A stretch of 64,000 bases of DNA. Source: Rhizosphaericola mali. Its GTDB lineage: Bacteria > Bacteroidota > Bacteroidia > Chitinophagales > Chitinophagaceae. The stretch spans positions 682,001 through 746,000 of the forward strand of contig NZ_CP044016.1 of assembly GCF_004337365.2 (NCBI RefSeq). Direction: 5' to 3'. Both the position numbers and the translations under genes were made by a program. The notes under the pieces are model-generated. The model saw only the letters and a program-made list of their open reading frames with translations, did no database searches and was not told the origin of the DNA. Below are positions 35,791-43,555 of this stretch, piece by piece (positions within the stretch are counted from its first letter, which is position 1; each line of letters begins with the position of its first letter).

Positions 35791-37476
35791 ATGAAAAAAA
35801 ATAAGCAAACTATGATTTCAATTATTGCTTTAGCCGCATTATTCTCAAGTTGTAGTAAAGAATCAGTAACTGGAGTTATTGGTTCTAAACCAACAGCTTC
35901 GTTTACAACAGAGCAAGTTAATAATGCCATAAATACCTATTTATCCACAAGTACCACTGCTGGCGCATTTAACTGGCAGTGGCAAAACGAAAGTGATCCC
36001 AAAGTGAATGGTGTTGATTCTTTTAGGACCTACTATGCTGAAGCTGGAGATTATCGTGTTAAACTTTTGGCCTTGACGAATGGCGGTTATGATACTACAT
36101 CTCAAGTTATACATGTGGCACAAGACGATTCAACGGTATTTATTCCTGGGTTTGATAGTTCGATTATGTATTTGACAGATCCAGACTATAATGTATTATT
36201 TGCAAAAAAGAAAATACAATGGAAAGTCGCGGATAATACATTGGAAACTATAAAAATTGATGCAAGTGCGAGTTATCAAGCGATGGATGGATTTGGGTTT
36301 ACATTGACTGGTGGAAGTGCGCAGTTATTGATGAAAATGGATGCTACAACACGCCAAAATGTTTTACAGTTATTATTTGCCACTACGGGAAATAATATTG
36401 GTATTAGTTATTTGCGTGTGAGCATTGGTGCATCAGATTTAAACGATCATGCTTTTACTTATGATGATTTAAGTACAGGTGCTATAGATGCTAGTTTGTC
36501 CAAATTTAATTTGGGACCAGATTCATCAACGATTGTTCCTTTATTGAAAGAAATATTGGCTATCAATCCTAATATTCCAATATTGGGTTCGCCGTGGAGT
36601 GCACCAGCTTGGATGAAAGATAATAATAGTTTGAAAGCAGGTAGCTTGAAAAATGATTATATGGATACGTACGCAAATTATTTTGTAAAATATATCCAAA
36701 CTATGAAAAATTTAGGTATCAATATTGCCGCTATTACACCTCAGAATGAACCTATGAATGGAAATAATAACCCCAGCATGGTGATGACTTCTGATCAACA
36801 GGCAAGTTTTGTAAAAGTATTAGGTGCAAAATTTAAAGCAAATAGTATTACCTCAAAAATTATAGTCTGGGATCACAATGCAGATGATGCGGCTTATCCA
36901 ATTGCCATTTTAAATGATGCTAATGCTGCGCAATTTGTGGATGGTTCAGCTTTTCATTTATATGCGGGCAATATTTCTGCATTATCAGATGTACACAATC
37001 AATTTCCTAATAAGAATTTATACTTCACAGAACAGTGGGTAGGCGCTCCCAGTAATCTAAAAGGAGATTTGGGATGGCATGTAGAAAATCTTATTATCGG
37101 AGCACCTCGTAATTGGAGTAAAAATGTATTGGAATGGAACCTTGCTTCTGATCCTAATCTAATGCCACATACGGATGGTGGATGTTCCAATTGTCTGGGA
37201 GCATTGACTGTAAATGGTAATAGTTATACTATAAATACATCTTATTATATTATCGCCGCTGCGTCCAAATTTGTTCGCCCTGGTTCTGTACGTGTTTCTT
37301 CCAATATGATAAGTGGTGTTCCCAATGTTGCCTTTAAAACACCTGATAATCATATTGTAAGTATTTATTTAAATAATACAGGAGATAAAAAAGCTTTTAA
37401 TATTCAATACAATGGCAAGACGATGCAATATGTATTGAATAGTGGAGCCGTTGCCACCTTTGTTTGGAAACAATAA
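35791..37476 (+). CDS. GH30-family glycoside hydrolase with N-terminal PKD-like domain, lipoprotein
   Basis: 561 residues with lipobox FSSC near residue 22. Residues 35-115 form a PKD-like Ig domain (SFRTYYAEAGDYRVKLLAL). The catalytic part starts at SASYQAMDGFGFTLTGGSA, the classic GH30 opening. The acid/base Glu is in ITPQNEPMNG near residue 320 and the nucleophile Glu in LYFTEQWVG near 413. The end is a beta-sandwich (IVSIYLNNTGDKKAF). GH30 covers glucosylceramidase, beta-1,6-glucanase and xylanase activities; PUL members of this type are often beta-1,6-glucanases, so a fungal glucan target is inferred. Likely surface-anchored. Confidence 0.92.
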   Translation: MKKNKQTMISIIALAALFSSCSKESVTGVIGSKPTASFTTEQVNNAINTYLSTSTTAGAFNWQWQNESDPKVNGVDSFRTYYAEAGDYRVKLLALTNGGYDTTSQVIHVAQDDSTVFIPGFDSSIMYLTDPDYNVLFAKKKIQWKVADNTLETIKIDASASYQAMDGFGFTLTGGSAQLLMKMDATTRQNVLQLLFATTGNNIGISYLRVSIGASDLNDHAFTYDDLSTGAIDASLSKFNLGPDSSTIVPLLKEILAINPNIPILGSPWSAPAWMKDNNSLKAGSLKNDYMDTYANYFVKYIQTMKNLGINIAAITPQNEPMNGNNNPSMVMTSDQQASFVKVLGAKFKANSITSKIIVWDHNADDAAYPIAILNDANAAQFVDGSAFHLYAGNISALSDVHNQFPNKNLYFTEQWVGAPSNLKGDLGWHVENLIIGAPRNWSKNVLEWNLASDPNLMPHTDGGCSNCLGALTVNGNSYTINTSYYIIAAASKFVRPGSVRVSSNMISGVPNVAFKTPDNHIVSIYLNNTGDKKAFNIQYNGKTMQYVLNSGAVATFVWKQ

Positions 37477-37496
37477 TGAAGTCCCTTATACTAGAA

Positions 37497-37532
37497 GAAA
37501 AAAGCTTTGCAAATTTTGCAAAGCTTTTTTTG
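37497..37532. terminator. Terminator at the end of the susC-susD-GH30 locus
   Basis: Arms AAAGCTTTGCAA / TTGCAAAGCTTT with a 3-nt loop, A-rich before and T-rich after. It also serves the convergent gene ending at 37536. Confidence 0.9.
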
Positions 37533-37535
37533 TTA

Positions 37536-38447
37536 TTATAAATTTTCGAAATGTCCTTTCAATGATTCATTTTCATCATAGAAAATGACGGAGTAATGTC
37601 TTGGTAAAAACCACATCAATTGCTGTGCTGTCGCTCTAAATTCTTCCTCTTTTTCAAAGTTTTTAGGAGTGAAGTTGAATACAAGATCCTGCACTTGCAC
37701 GCCGTCTTTTTCCTTAGACATCAATAAAACTTTGGGTTCTTTAATTCCCTTGAATTGTAAGAAGTTTTTAATGACTGCGCGGACAGGAACAGGCAAGATA
37801 AATTCAGAAGGAGAGCCGACCATCACTTGTACATCCTCTGCAATCTTTTCATCTTGTGGTGTTTCTTTACTGAAAAATGTATTGTCCGTATTATAGAAAT
37901 CTTTTTTCAATGCGTAATTAAATACGTCACCATAAGAGAAAACCCAATCCGGTTGTTCTTTTTGAGGATTGATAACAAATCCCATTCCATTAGAAAGTAA
38001 GAAATCATATACCATATTATCTACAACGAAGCATTGGAATTCAACGCATGGTTCAGGAAAGGATAATTGGAAATAAGGAAAACCATCAGGTCCTGTAATC
38101 ACTTGTGGTTCCCCACTTTTGAAACTTGCTTTAGGTAAATTTTCTAAAAATTCTTTTGCCCAATTTTCATCTCTTTTTTCAATTGGCGTCTCACAGAGAT
38201 CCATTAACAAGCCGGTCTTGTGAAGATCTCCATAATAGGTGGGGATTTCTCCATTATTTTCGCTTGCCGGTGTCGGCTCTGGACTTACTGCATTATTCGG
38301 CTGTTCTGTCGCTATTGGTTGGGGTGCAGGAGCTGCTGGCGCTGGAGCACTTATTTTTTCCTCTTGAATATTGTCTTTCGTAAATTCTGCTTTTGCTTCT
38401 TCCGGTTTTTCCGAATCTTTCTTTTTAAATAAATTAAATATTCCCAT
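37536..38447 (-). CDS. Conserved hypothetical cytoplasmic protein
   Basis: 303 residues, no signal peptide or membrane segment. Residues 1-75 are a charged then Pro/Ala-rich linker (starting MGIFNLFKKKDSEKPEEAK). The folded region from about 80 has PEPCVEFQCFVVDNMVYDFLL, PDWVFSYGDVFNYALKKDFY and LPVPVRAVIKNFLQF. I do not recognise a named domain; the pattern is that of a soluble alpha/beta protein found next to housekeeping genes in Bacteroidota. It is divergent from ispG by 146 bp. No function is proposed. Confidence 0.7.
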   Translation of the reverse strand: MGIFNLFKKKDSEKPEEAKAEFTKDNIQEEKISAPAPAAPAPQPIATEQPNNAVSPEPTPASENNGEIPTYYGDLHKTGLLMDLCETPIEKRDENWAKEFLENLPKASFKSGEPQVITGPDGFPYFQLSFPEPCVEFQCFVVDNMVYDFLLSNGMGFVINPQKEQPDWVFSYGDVFNYALKKDFYNTDNTFFSKETPQDEKIAEDVQVMVGSPSEFILPVPVRAVIKNFLQFKGIKEPKVLLMSKEKDGVQVQDLVFNFTPKNFEKEEEFRATAQQLMWFLPRHYSVIFYDENESLKGHFENL

Positions 38448-38564
38448 TAGTTACCATATTTGTGGGTAAAAATAGGGTTAAAATTTAAAATTAAAACTGG
38501 GTGTGGATATTATTATAAAATTGTATACAAATGCTTTTGGATTTTTATCCCAATTGTAATGTAT

Positions 38565-38572
38565 TACCTTTG
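38565..38572 (+). promoter_or_regulatory. -7 promoter element of ispG
   Basis: TACCTTTG matches TAnnTTTG, 21 nt before the ATG at 38594. A TTTTGG stretch lies 25 nt upstream, slightly far for a -33 element. Confidence 0.5.
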
Positions 38573-38593
38573 CCTACATAATTTGTAATTATA

Positions 38594-40606
38594 ATGTCTT
38601 TACTATATTGTTCTTCTCTTACATCTTACAAAAGATTAAAAACGAGAGAAGTGAAGGTTGGAAATATTTTAATAGGAAATAATCATCCTATCAGATTGCA
38701 GACGATGACCACTTGTGACACGATGGATACGATGGGTACGGTCGAGGAAGCAATTAGATGTATTGATGCGGGAGCGGAGTTAATCCGTATAACTGCACCA
38801 TCCAATAAAGAAGCAGAAAATCTTTTAAATATTAAAAATGAGCTACGCAAAAGAGGGTACGAAACACCTTTAGTTGCGGATATTCATTTTACACCCAATG
38901 CGGCAGATATTGCGGCTAAAATCGTTGAAAAAGTTCGTATCAATCCAGGTAATTATGTGGATAAAAAGAAATTTCAACAGTTGGAATATACCGATGCAGA
39001 GTATGCAGAGGAAATTGAAAGAATAAGAAATCGATTCATTCCACTTGTTCAAATATGTAAAGAACATGGTACGGCGATGCGTATCGGCACCAATCATGGT
39101 AGTCTGAGTGATCGTATTATGAGCCGATATGGTGATACGCCGATGGGTATGGTGGAAAGTGCGATGGAGTTTCTGCGCATTGCACGCACGGAAGATTATC
39201 ATCAAATCATACTTAGTATGAAAGCTAGCAATACGCAAGTGATGGTCGAGGCGTATCGCTTATTAGTGGCAACCATGCAAGAGGAGTTTGGCGAATGTTA
39301 TCCATTGCATTTAGGTGTAACGGAAGCGGGAGATGGCGAAGATGGTCGCATTAAAAGTGCTGTGGGAATCGGTACTTTATTGGAAGATGGTATAGGTGAC
39401 ACGATTCGAGTTTCTTTGACCGAAGATTCTGAATACGAAATCCCCGTTTGTAGAGATTTAGTAAAACGTTATCCTGCAGATGGAAAGGAAGTTTCGGAAA
39501 ATACGATTGCAGAAATCACACATTTGCCTTATTCTCCATTTGAATATAAAAGAAGAAAAACCAAAGAAGTGCAACATATTGGCGGAAAGAAAGTACCTGT
39601 TGTTGTTGCTGATTTGAGTAGATTGAATGCTATTACTCCGTCTGATTTGAAAAGAATTGGTTATTCGTATGACGAGCCAACAGATAAATGGTCTTTAAGT
39701 GATCAAGCGGCGGATTTTGCATATTTAGGTGGACAAACTTTGGATTTTGCTTTACCGGGAACCTTGAAACTTATTGTAACTCCTGAAATTTGGGCAAATC
39801 AAGAAGATAAACATGTATATTTTCCCATATTTGAAGCGGAAGATTATATCGCAGAAAATGGTTCGGATGAATTGAATTTCTTGATGTTTGACTGTTATAG
39901 TGACAAACAAAAACAATATGAGCAAATTTTGGATTCTATCAAGGATGTGGAAAATGTTGTTCTTTGTTTGTGTCATTCAGGTAAATTGAAAACACAAGCA
40001 ATTCGTAGATTTTTTATTTATTTAGAAGAAAAAAACATTCAATTACCATGTGTAATTATGGTAGATAGTGATTGGCAAACTTCTGATGAGCATTTAATTC
40101 ATTTTTCAACAGAATGCGGAGCCTTACTTTTGGATGGTTTTGGAGATGGAATTGCTCTTTCGATGACAGAAAAAAGTCATAAAAATCTAGCCAATTCGAT
40201 TCAAAATGCCAGTGGTAGGAACTACAATAATAATACAAGTGTAGAGCAATTTATCAATACAACTGCATTTGGTATTTTGCAAGCAACACGTACACGCATT
40301 TCCAAAACGGAATACATTTCTTGTCCAAGTTGTGGTCGTACCTTATTTGATTTGCAAGAAACAACAGAAAAAATTCGTTCAGTTACGCATCATTTGAAAG
40401 GAGTGAAGATCGCAGTGATGGGTTGTATTGTGAATGGGCCAGGTGAAATGGCGGATGCGGATTTTGGATATGTAGGAAGTGGTGTTGGGAAAATTACTTT
40501 ATACAAAGGAAAAGATGTTGTTCGACGCAATATTCCAAGTGAAATTGCGGTCAATGAATTAATAAATATTTTAAAAGAAAGTAATGCTTGGGTAGAACCG
40601 GCGTAA
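38594..40606 (+). CDS. ispG: 4-hydroxy-3-methylbut-2-enyl diphosphate synthase, long form
   Basis: 670 residues, about 270 longer than the E. coli enzyme, as known for Bacteroidota, plants and Chlamydia where a middle domain is inserted. The TIM-barrel part has TREVKVGNILIGNNHPIRLQT at the start, VADIHFTPNAA and VRINPGN. The insert spans about residues 310-570. The 4Fe-4S part has CPSCGRTLFDLQ and the later Cys of VMGCIVNGPGEMADADFGYVG. It makes HMBPP from MEcPP in the MEP isoprenoid pathway. Start is the first ATG after a good -7 element. Confidence 0.97.
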   Translation: MSLLYCSSLTSYKRLKTREVKVGNILIGNNHPIRLQTMTTCDTMDTMGTVEEAIRCIDAGAELIRITAPSNKEAENLLNIKNELRKRGYETPLVADIHFTPNAADIAAKIVEKVRINPGNYVDKKKFQQLEYTDAEYAEEIERIRNRFIPLVQICKEHGTAMRIGTNHGSLSDRIMSRYGDTPMGMVESAMEFLRIARTEDYHQIILSMKASNTQVMVEAYRLLVATMQEEFGECYPLHLGVTEAGDGEDGRIKSAVGIGTLLEDGIGDTIRVSLTEDSEYEIPVCRDLVKRYPADGKEVSENTIAEITHLPYSPFEYKRRKTKEVQHIGGKKVPVVVADLSRLNAITPSDLKRIGYSYDEPTDKWSLSDQAADFAYLGGQTLDFALPGTLKLIVTPEIWANQEDKHVYFPIFEAEDYIAENGSDELNFLMFDCYSDKQKQYEQILDSIKDVENVVLCLCHSGKLKTQAIRRFFIYLEEKNIQLPCVIMVDSDWQTSDEHLIHFSTECGALLLDGFGDGIALSMTEKSHKNLANSIQNASGRNYNNNTSVEQFINTTAFGILQATRTRISKTEYISCPSCGRTLFDLQETTEKIRSVTHHLKGVKIAVMGCIVNGPGEMADADFGYVGSGVGKITLYKGKDVVRRNIPSEIAVNELINILKESNAWVEPA

Positions 40607-40682
40607 TTTTTTTTATAATTTTTTCAAATACTCACAAGTCATAATTTTCATTCGTAAAAGGTTATATAAAAACCAAAATCTT

Positions 40683-41144
40683 ATGAAAACAAAACTTGTG
40701 GGTATTTTACTTTTGGGAATTTTGATAGCTGCTGCTTGTGAAAAAAATGGAAGTGATAGTACGCTAATTACTGATCCTCCGATGGATAATCTTGCTGGAA
40801 CTTGGACTTTAAAATCATCTCAAGGAAGTATTTCAAATATTCCTGCAGATACTGTTTTTGATTATCAAAAAACAATTGTACTCAAATCTGCGGATAGTTC
40901 ATTTACCAAAACCTATAAAAAAGGTAACGTTACAAATACAGCGAATGGAAAATTTAGTTTATCAGTAGACATTACAAATAAAAATGCCCTTTTTACGCTG
41001 ACATTAAAATACAACGAAAGCTCCGATTTGATTGAAAGTTGTACAAGTAATGCCCTAACGGAAATTTACGATATGCATTCTGATGGACGCTTTTATGGTA
41101 ATTGGGGCGCTTGTGATGGTCCGACATTGATATTTGGAAAATAA
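40683..41144 (+). CDS. Small lipocalin-like lipoprotein, function unknown
   Basis: 153 residues with lipobox AAAC near residue 19. After a short Ser/Asp linker, LAGTWTLKSSQGS starts a beta-barrel-like pattern (IVLKSADSSFTKTYKKGN, LFTLTLKYNES) similar to the lipocalin-like domains common in Bacteroidota lipoproteins. Two late cysteines (SCTS and GACDG) could form a disulfide. No catalytic residues are visible. No clear operon partner; it precedes a 630 bp gene-free stretch. Confidence 0.65.
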   Translation: MKTKLVGILLLGILIAAACEKNGSDSTLITDPPMDNLAGTWTLKSSQGSISNIPADTVFDYQKTIVLKSADSSFTKTYKKGNVTNTANGKFSLSVDITNKNALFTLTLKYNESSDLIESCTSNALTEIYDMHSDGRFYGNWGACDGPTLIFGK

Positions 41145-41150
41145 CCTATT

Positions 41151-41190
41151 CTCGCGTAAGCATTAGTGAGGTATGAAGGGTGCTTGTGTG
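41151..41190. repeat. 40-nt dispersed repeat, copy 1
   Basis: Starts CTCGCGTAAGCATTAGTGAG and ends GGTGCTTGTGTG. It matches 34 of 40 positions with the copy at 56297-56336 without gaps. It lies 7 nt after the lipoprotein stop and 21 nt before the inverted-repeat element. Confidence 0.75.
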
Positions 41191-41211
41191 TTGTGATTAT
41201 GTTTTAACTTT

Positions 41212-41630
41212 CTTTTCTCTTGATAGAAAAGAAACAAAAGATCAAGGCTGTATTGTCTTAACTAAAAATCAATCGTTTCGTCGGAAAGAATATAAACTCG
41301 CTTCGCTCAAACATATATTCTTTCTATCGACTTCTCTGATTGATTTTCTTTACGTTAATCCAATAAATGCCAATATTGTATATGAAGTTTTTGTTTACAA
41401 TAATTAGAATCTTTGGAATTTATACAACTTGACATTTCGTCTGATATCAAAGTGTAGAAAATAGCAGAGTTGTGTTTTCTGCGTGAATAAAAACTTTTTT
41501 TTTATTTCAACTGTCAGCAGAAAATGTACACGAGCTATTTTCAAGCGTTCCGAAGGATTGCGTTACCTACGGTGCTGCTTCGCGGTCAGACGACTTGATC
41601 TTTTGATTACTTTTCCATTCAAGGGAAAAG
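41212..41630. repeat. 419-bp non-coding element with terminal inverted repeats
   Basis: The left end (41212-41246) and the reverse complement of the right end (41594-41630) share a CTTTTC(T/C)CTTGA start and an AAAAGATCAAG end, with only a few differences and two 1-nt gaps. Inside lies a second large inverted repeat at 41265-41347 (AAAATCAATC ... GATTGATTTT, plus AAAGAATATA ... TATATTCTTT) whose loop is AACTCGCTTCGCTCAAACA. I recall that loop phrase as frequent in Bacteroidota intergenic DNA. No transposase or convincing frame is present; a 75-codon frame starting at 41180 is not gene-like. It fits a MITE-like or structured interspersed repeat. The gap 41145-41776 otherwise holds only the 40-nt repeat and a tRNA promoter. 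Confidence 0.7.
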
Positions 41631-41711
41631 TAAAATTTAAGACATAAATGCAGGCTTTCATTTCAATGAGAATAATTGTCTCAATTTGAAATAAATTTTC
41701 TTTTATAAATA

Positions 41712-41742
41712 TTTGGAAAATTTAATTCATTCCTTATCTTTG
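41712..41742 (+). promoter_or_regulatory. Canonical Bacteroidota promoter for tRNA-Leu
   Basis: A -33 TTTG at 41712-41715, a 19-nt spacer and a -7 TATCTTTG at 41735-41742, 34 nt before the tRNA. Confidence 0.85.
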
Positions 41743-41776
41743 CGCCCCGTTTGGGACAAATCAAATGGGATTTTAC

Positions 41777-41858
41777 GCGGATGTGGCGAAACTGGCAGAC
41801 GCACTAGACTTAGGATCTAGCGCCGCAAGGCATGTGGGTTCGATTCCCTCCATCCGCA
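41777..41858 (+). tRNA. tRNA-Leu (anticodon UAG)
   Basis: 82 nt. The acceptor stem GCGGATG / CATCCGC is perfect, with discriminator A at 41858. Anticodon stem CTAGA / TCTAG encloses loop CTTAGGA with anticodon TAG at 41811-41813, reading CUA and probably other CUN codons. A long variable arm (GCGCCGCAAGGCAT) and the T-loop segment GGTTCGATTCC mark a class II tRNA. CCA is not encoded. It is followed by its own terminator and then trigger factor. Confidence 0.96.
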
Positions 41859-41863
41859 CTGTA

Positions 41864-41895
41864 TTCCTCCTTACCCTAAATAAGGGGGATTTTTA
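41864..41895 (+). terminator. Terminator after tRNA-Leu
   Basis: Arms TCCTCCTTA / TAAGGGGGA (one T-G pair) with a 7-nt loop, followed by TTTTTATTTTT. Confidence 0.75.
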
Positions 41896-41944
41896 TTTTT
41901 TATATCAAATCTCTCTGATTTAGGGACAGGGAAATGGGATTTTT

Positions 41945-43324
41945 ATGGCAACGATCACTCGTGAAAATATCGGTAAGTTAAATGATAAATTGGTGGTTAA
42001 GTTGGCGAAGGACGATTACTTCCCTCAATTTGAAAAAAGCCTAAAAACTTACGCTAAAAGTGCAAATATTCCTGGTTTCCGTAAGGGAATGGTACCTACT
42101 GGATTGGTTAAAAAAATGTACGGTCAAGGAATTTTAACAGAAGAATTATTCAAATCTGTAGATAAAGAACTTTCTCAATACCTTCAGGACGAAAAAGTAA
42201 ATATTTTAGTTCAACCTATTCCTTTCGAAGAGGAAAACAATGAATTGAATGTTGACGTAAATGCTCCTAAAGAATACACTTTCACATTTGAAGTTGGTTT
42301 GGAACCAGAAGTAAATGTAGATGTGAAAAAAATCAATGTAACTCGTTACAAAATTGATGTAACTGATGAAATGTTGAACGAAGAAATCAACAAATTGGAA
42401 TTACGTCATGGTAAATATTCCGAACCAGAAACGATCTCTAACGACGATGATGTTTTGAATGTAGATTTGAAAGAATCTGACAAAGACGGTAATCTTGTTG
42501 AGGGTGGTATCCAAAAAGGAACCTCTGTTTTGTTGAAAAATCTTACTGCGGCTACTCGTAAAAAAGTAGAAGGTCAAAAGAAAGATTTCAAATTGGTTAT
42601 CCAATTAAGCAAAGCTTTTGAAGATAAAGATTTAGAAAATATAATCGCCCAATTAGGTTTGGATACCGAAGATAAAAATTCAGCTAAGAAATATTTCGAA
42701 ATGACTTTGTTGAAATTGGGAAGCATCGAGCGTCCTGAAATGAACGAAGAATTCTTCGAGAAAGTTTTTCCTGGAAAAGAAATTAAAACTGAAGAAGCTT
42801 TCAAAACTGCATTAAAAGAAGAGTTATCTTCTTATTTCAATGCACAAGCTAGTGGTCAAATCCATGATCAAATTTTCCATCATTTGACCGATCATACCAA
42901 ATTAGAATTCCCTCAAGAATTTTTGAAAAGATGGTTGATCGCTAACAATAAAGGTGAAAAATCTGCAGAAGAAGTTGAAAAAGAATTACCAGCATTTGAA
43001 AATCAATTACAATGGAGTATTATCTCTAACAAATTGAGTCAAGAAAATGAGGTAAAAGTGGAACCAAATGATTTAAAAGATTTTGCTCGTCAACAATTGA
43101 TGGGTTACTTAGGTGGTCAAATGGATCTTTCTGGTGATACTTCTTGGATCAACGATTATACTGATAGAATGATGAAAGATCAAAAATTTATCGAACAAGC
43201 TTATGGTCAAGTTATGGCTACTAAATTATTCGAAAAATTAGAAGGTCAAGTTACTGCAAAAGAAGAAGCTATCTCTGAAGAAGCTTTCTCTAAAATGTTG
43301 CAAGAACACCAACATCATCATTAA
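41945..43324 (+). CDS. tig: Trigger factor, ribosome-associated chaperone
   Basis: 459 residues. The ribosome-binding N-domain has the signature IPGFRKGMVPTGLVKKMYG near residue 40 (GFRKG loop). Residues 145-240 are a divergent PPIase-like region, and the rest is the helical C-domain, ending in a His-rich HQHHH. It shields nascent chains at the ribosome exit tunnel. The PPIase region lacks the easily recognised FKBP residues of E. coli Tig, as is usual in Bacteroidota. A strong terminator follows. Confidence 0.95.
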   Translation: MATITRENIGKLNDKLVVKLAKDDYFPQFEKSLKTYAKSANIPGFRKGMVPTGLVKKMYGQGILTEELFKSVDKELSQYLQDEKVNILVQPIPFEEENNELNVDVNAPKEYTFTFEVGLEPEVNVDVKKINVTRYKIDVTDEMLNEEINKLELRHGKYSEPETISNDDDVLNVDLKESDKDGNLVEGGIQKGTSVLLKNLTAATRKKVEGQKKDFKLVIQLSKAFEDKDLENIIAQLGLDTEDKNSAKKYFEMTLLKLGSIERPEMNEEFFEKVFPGKEIKTEEAFKTALKEELSSYFNAQASGQIHDQIFHHLTDHTKLEFPQEFLKRWLIANNKGEKSAEEVEKELPAFENQLQWSIISNKLSQENEVKVEPNDLKDFARQQLMGYLGGQMDLSGDTSWINDYTDRMMKDQKFIEQAYGQVMATKLFEKLEGQVTAKEEAISEEAFSKMLQEHQHHH

Positions 43325-43343
43325 TATTCATAAATGTTATTAT

Positions 43344-43377
43344 AAATCCCTTACAATGATCTTGTAAGGGATTTTTT
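43344..43377 (+). terminator. Terminator after trigger factor gene
   Basis: Perfect 13-bp arms AAATCCCTTACAA / TTGTAAGGGATTT, 5-nt loop, followed by TTT. Confidence 0.9.
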
Positions 43378-43430
43378 AATTTATTTTTAAAATAAATGAT
43401 TAACCTATGTTAATTTTAACATTTCTCTAC

Positions 43431-43438
43431 TATCTTTG
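43431..43438 (+). promoter_or_regulatory. -7 element of a short transcription unit
   Basis: TATCTTTG, an exact match, with no coding frame directly after it; a terminator-like hairpin follows about 55 nt later. A good TTTG -33 is not seen. Confidence 0.5.
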
Positions 43439-43441
43439 TTA

Positions 43442-43530
43442 GAGTAGTATTTTTTACTTTTCCAAAGGCAGGGTGTTACTTCTAAATTTTTTATAAGATC
43501 CGAAAGCAATTTGTGGCTTTCGGATCTTAT
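43442..43530 (+). ncRNA. Candidate small RNA of about 90 nt
   Basis: The segment starts just after a -7 element and ends in a perfect 13-bp hairpin (AAGATCCGAAAGC at 43495-43507, GCTTTCGGATCTT at 43516-43528, 8-nt loop) followed by ATTTATTTTT. The downstream helicase gene has its own promoter (43510-43539), and the upstream tig gene has its own terminator. The unit therefore looks self-contained. No known RNA family was recognised; it could also be a leader or attenuator of the helicase gene. Confidence 0.4.
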
Positions 43531-43539
43531 TTATTTTTG
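43510..43539 (+). promoter_or_regulatory. Promoter of the Dna2-like gene overlapping the upstream hairpin
   Basis: A -33 TTTG at 43510-43513 (in the hairpin loop), 18-nt spacer and -7 TATTTTTG at 43532-43539, 16 nt before the ATG at 43556. Confidence 0.55.
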
Positions 43540-43555
43540 ATATTTGCCAAAGAAG

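Noticed and set aside
38870-39238. A 122-codon minus-strand frame inside ispG
   Set aside because: Antisense to the conserved TIM barrel; composition is not protein-like.
41180-41407. A 75-codon plus-strand frame crossing into the inverted-repeat element
   Set aside because: Most of it reads through the left terminal repeat and internal hairpin; no domain, signal peptide or promoter.
41945-43324. Engineered His-tag at the trigger factor C-terminus
   Set aside because: The end HQHHH is short, interrupted and encoded by native codons; His-rich ends are common in natural Tig proteins.
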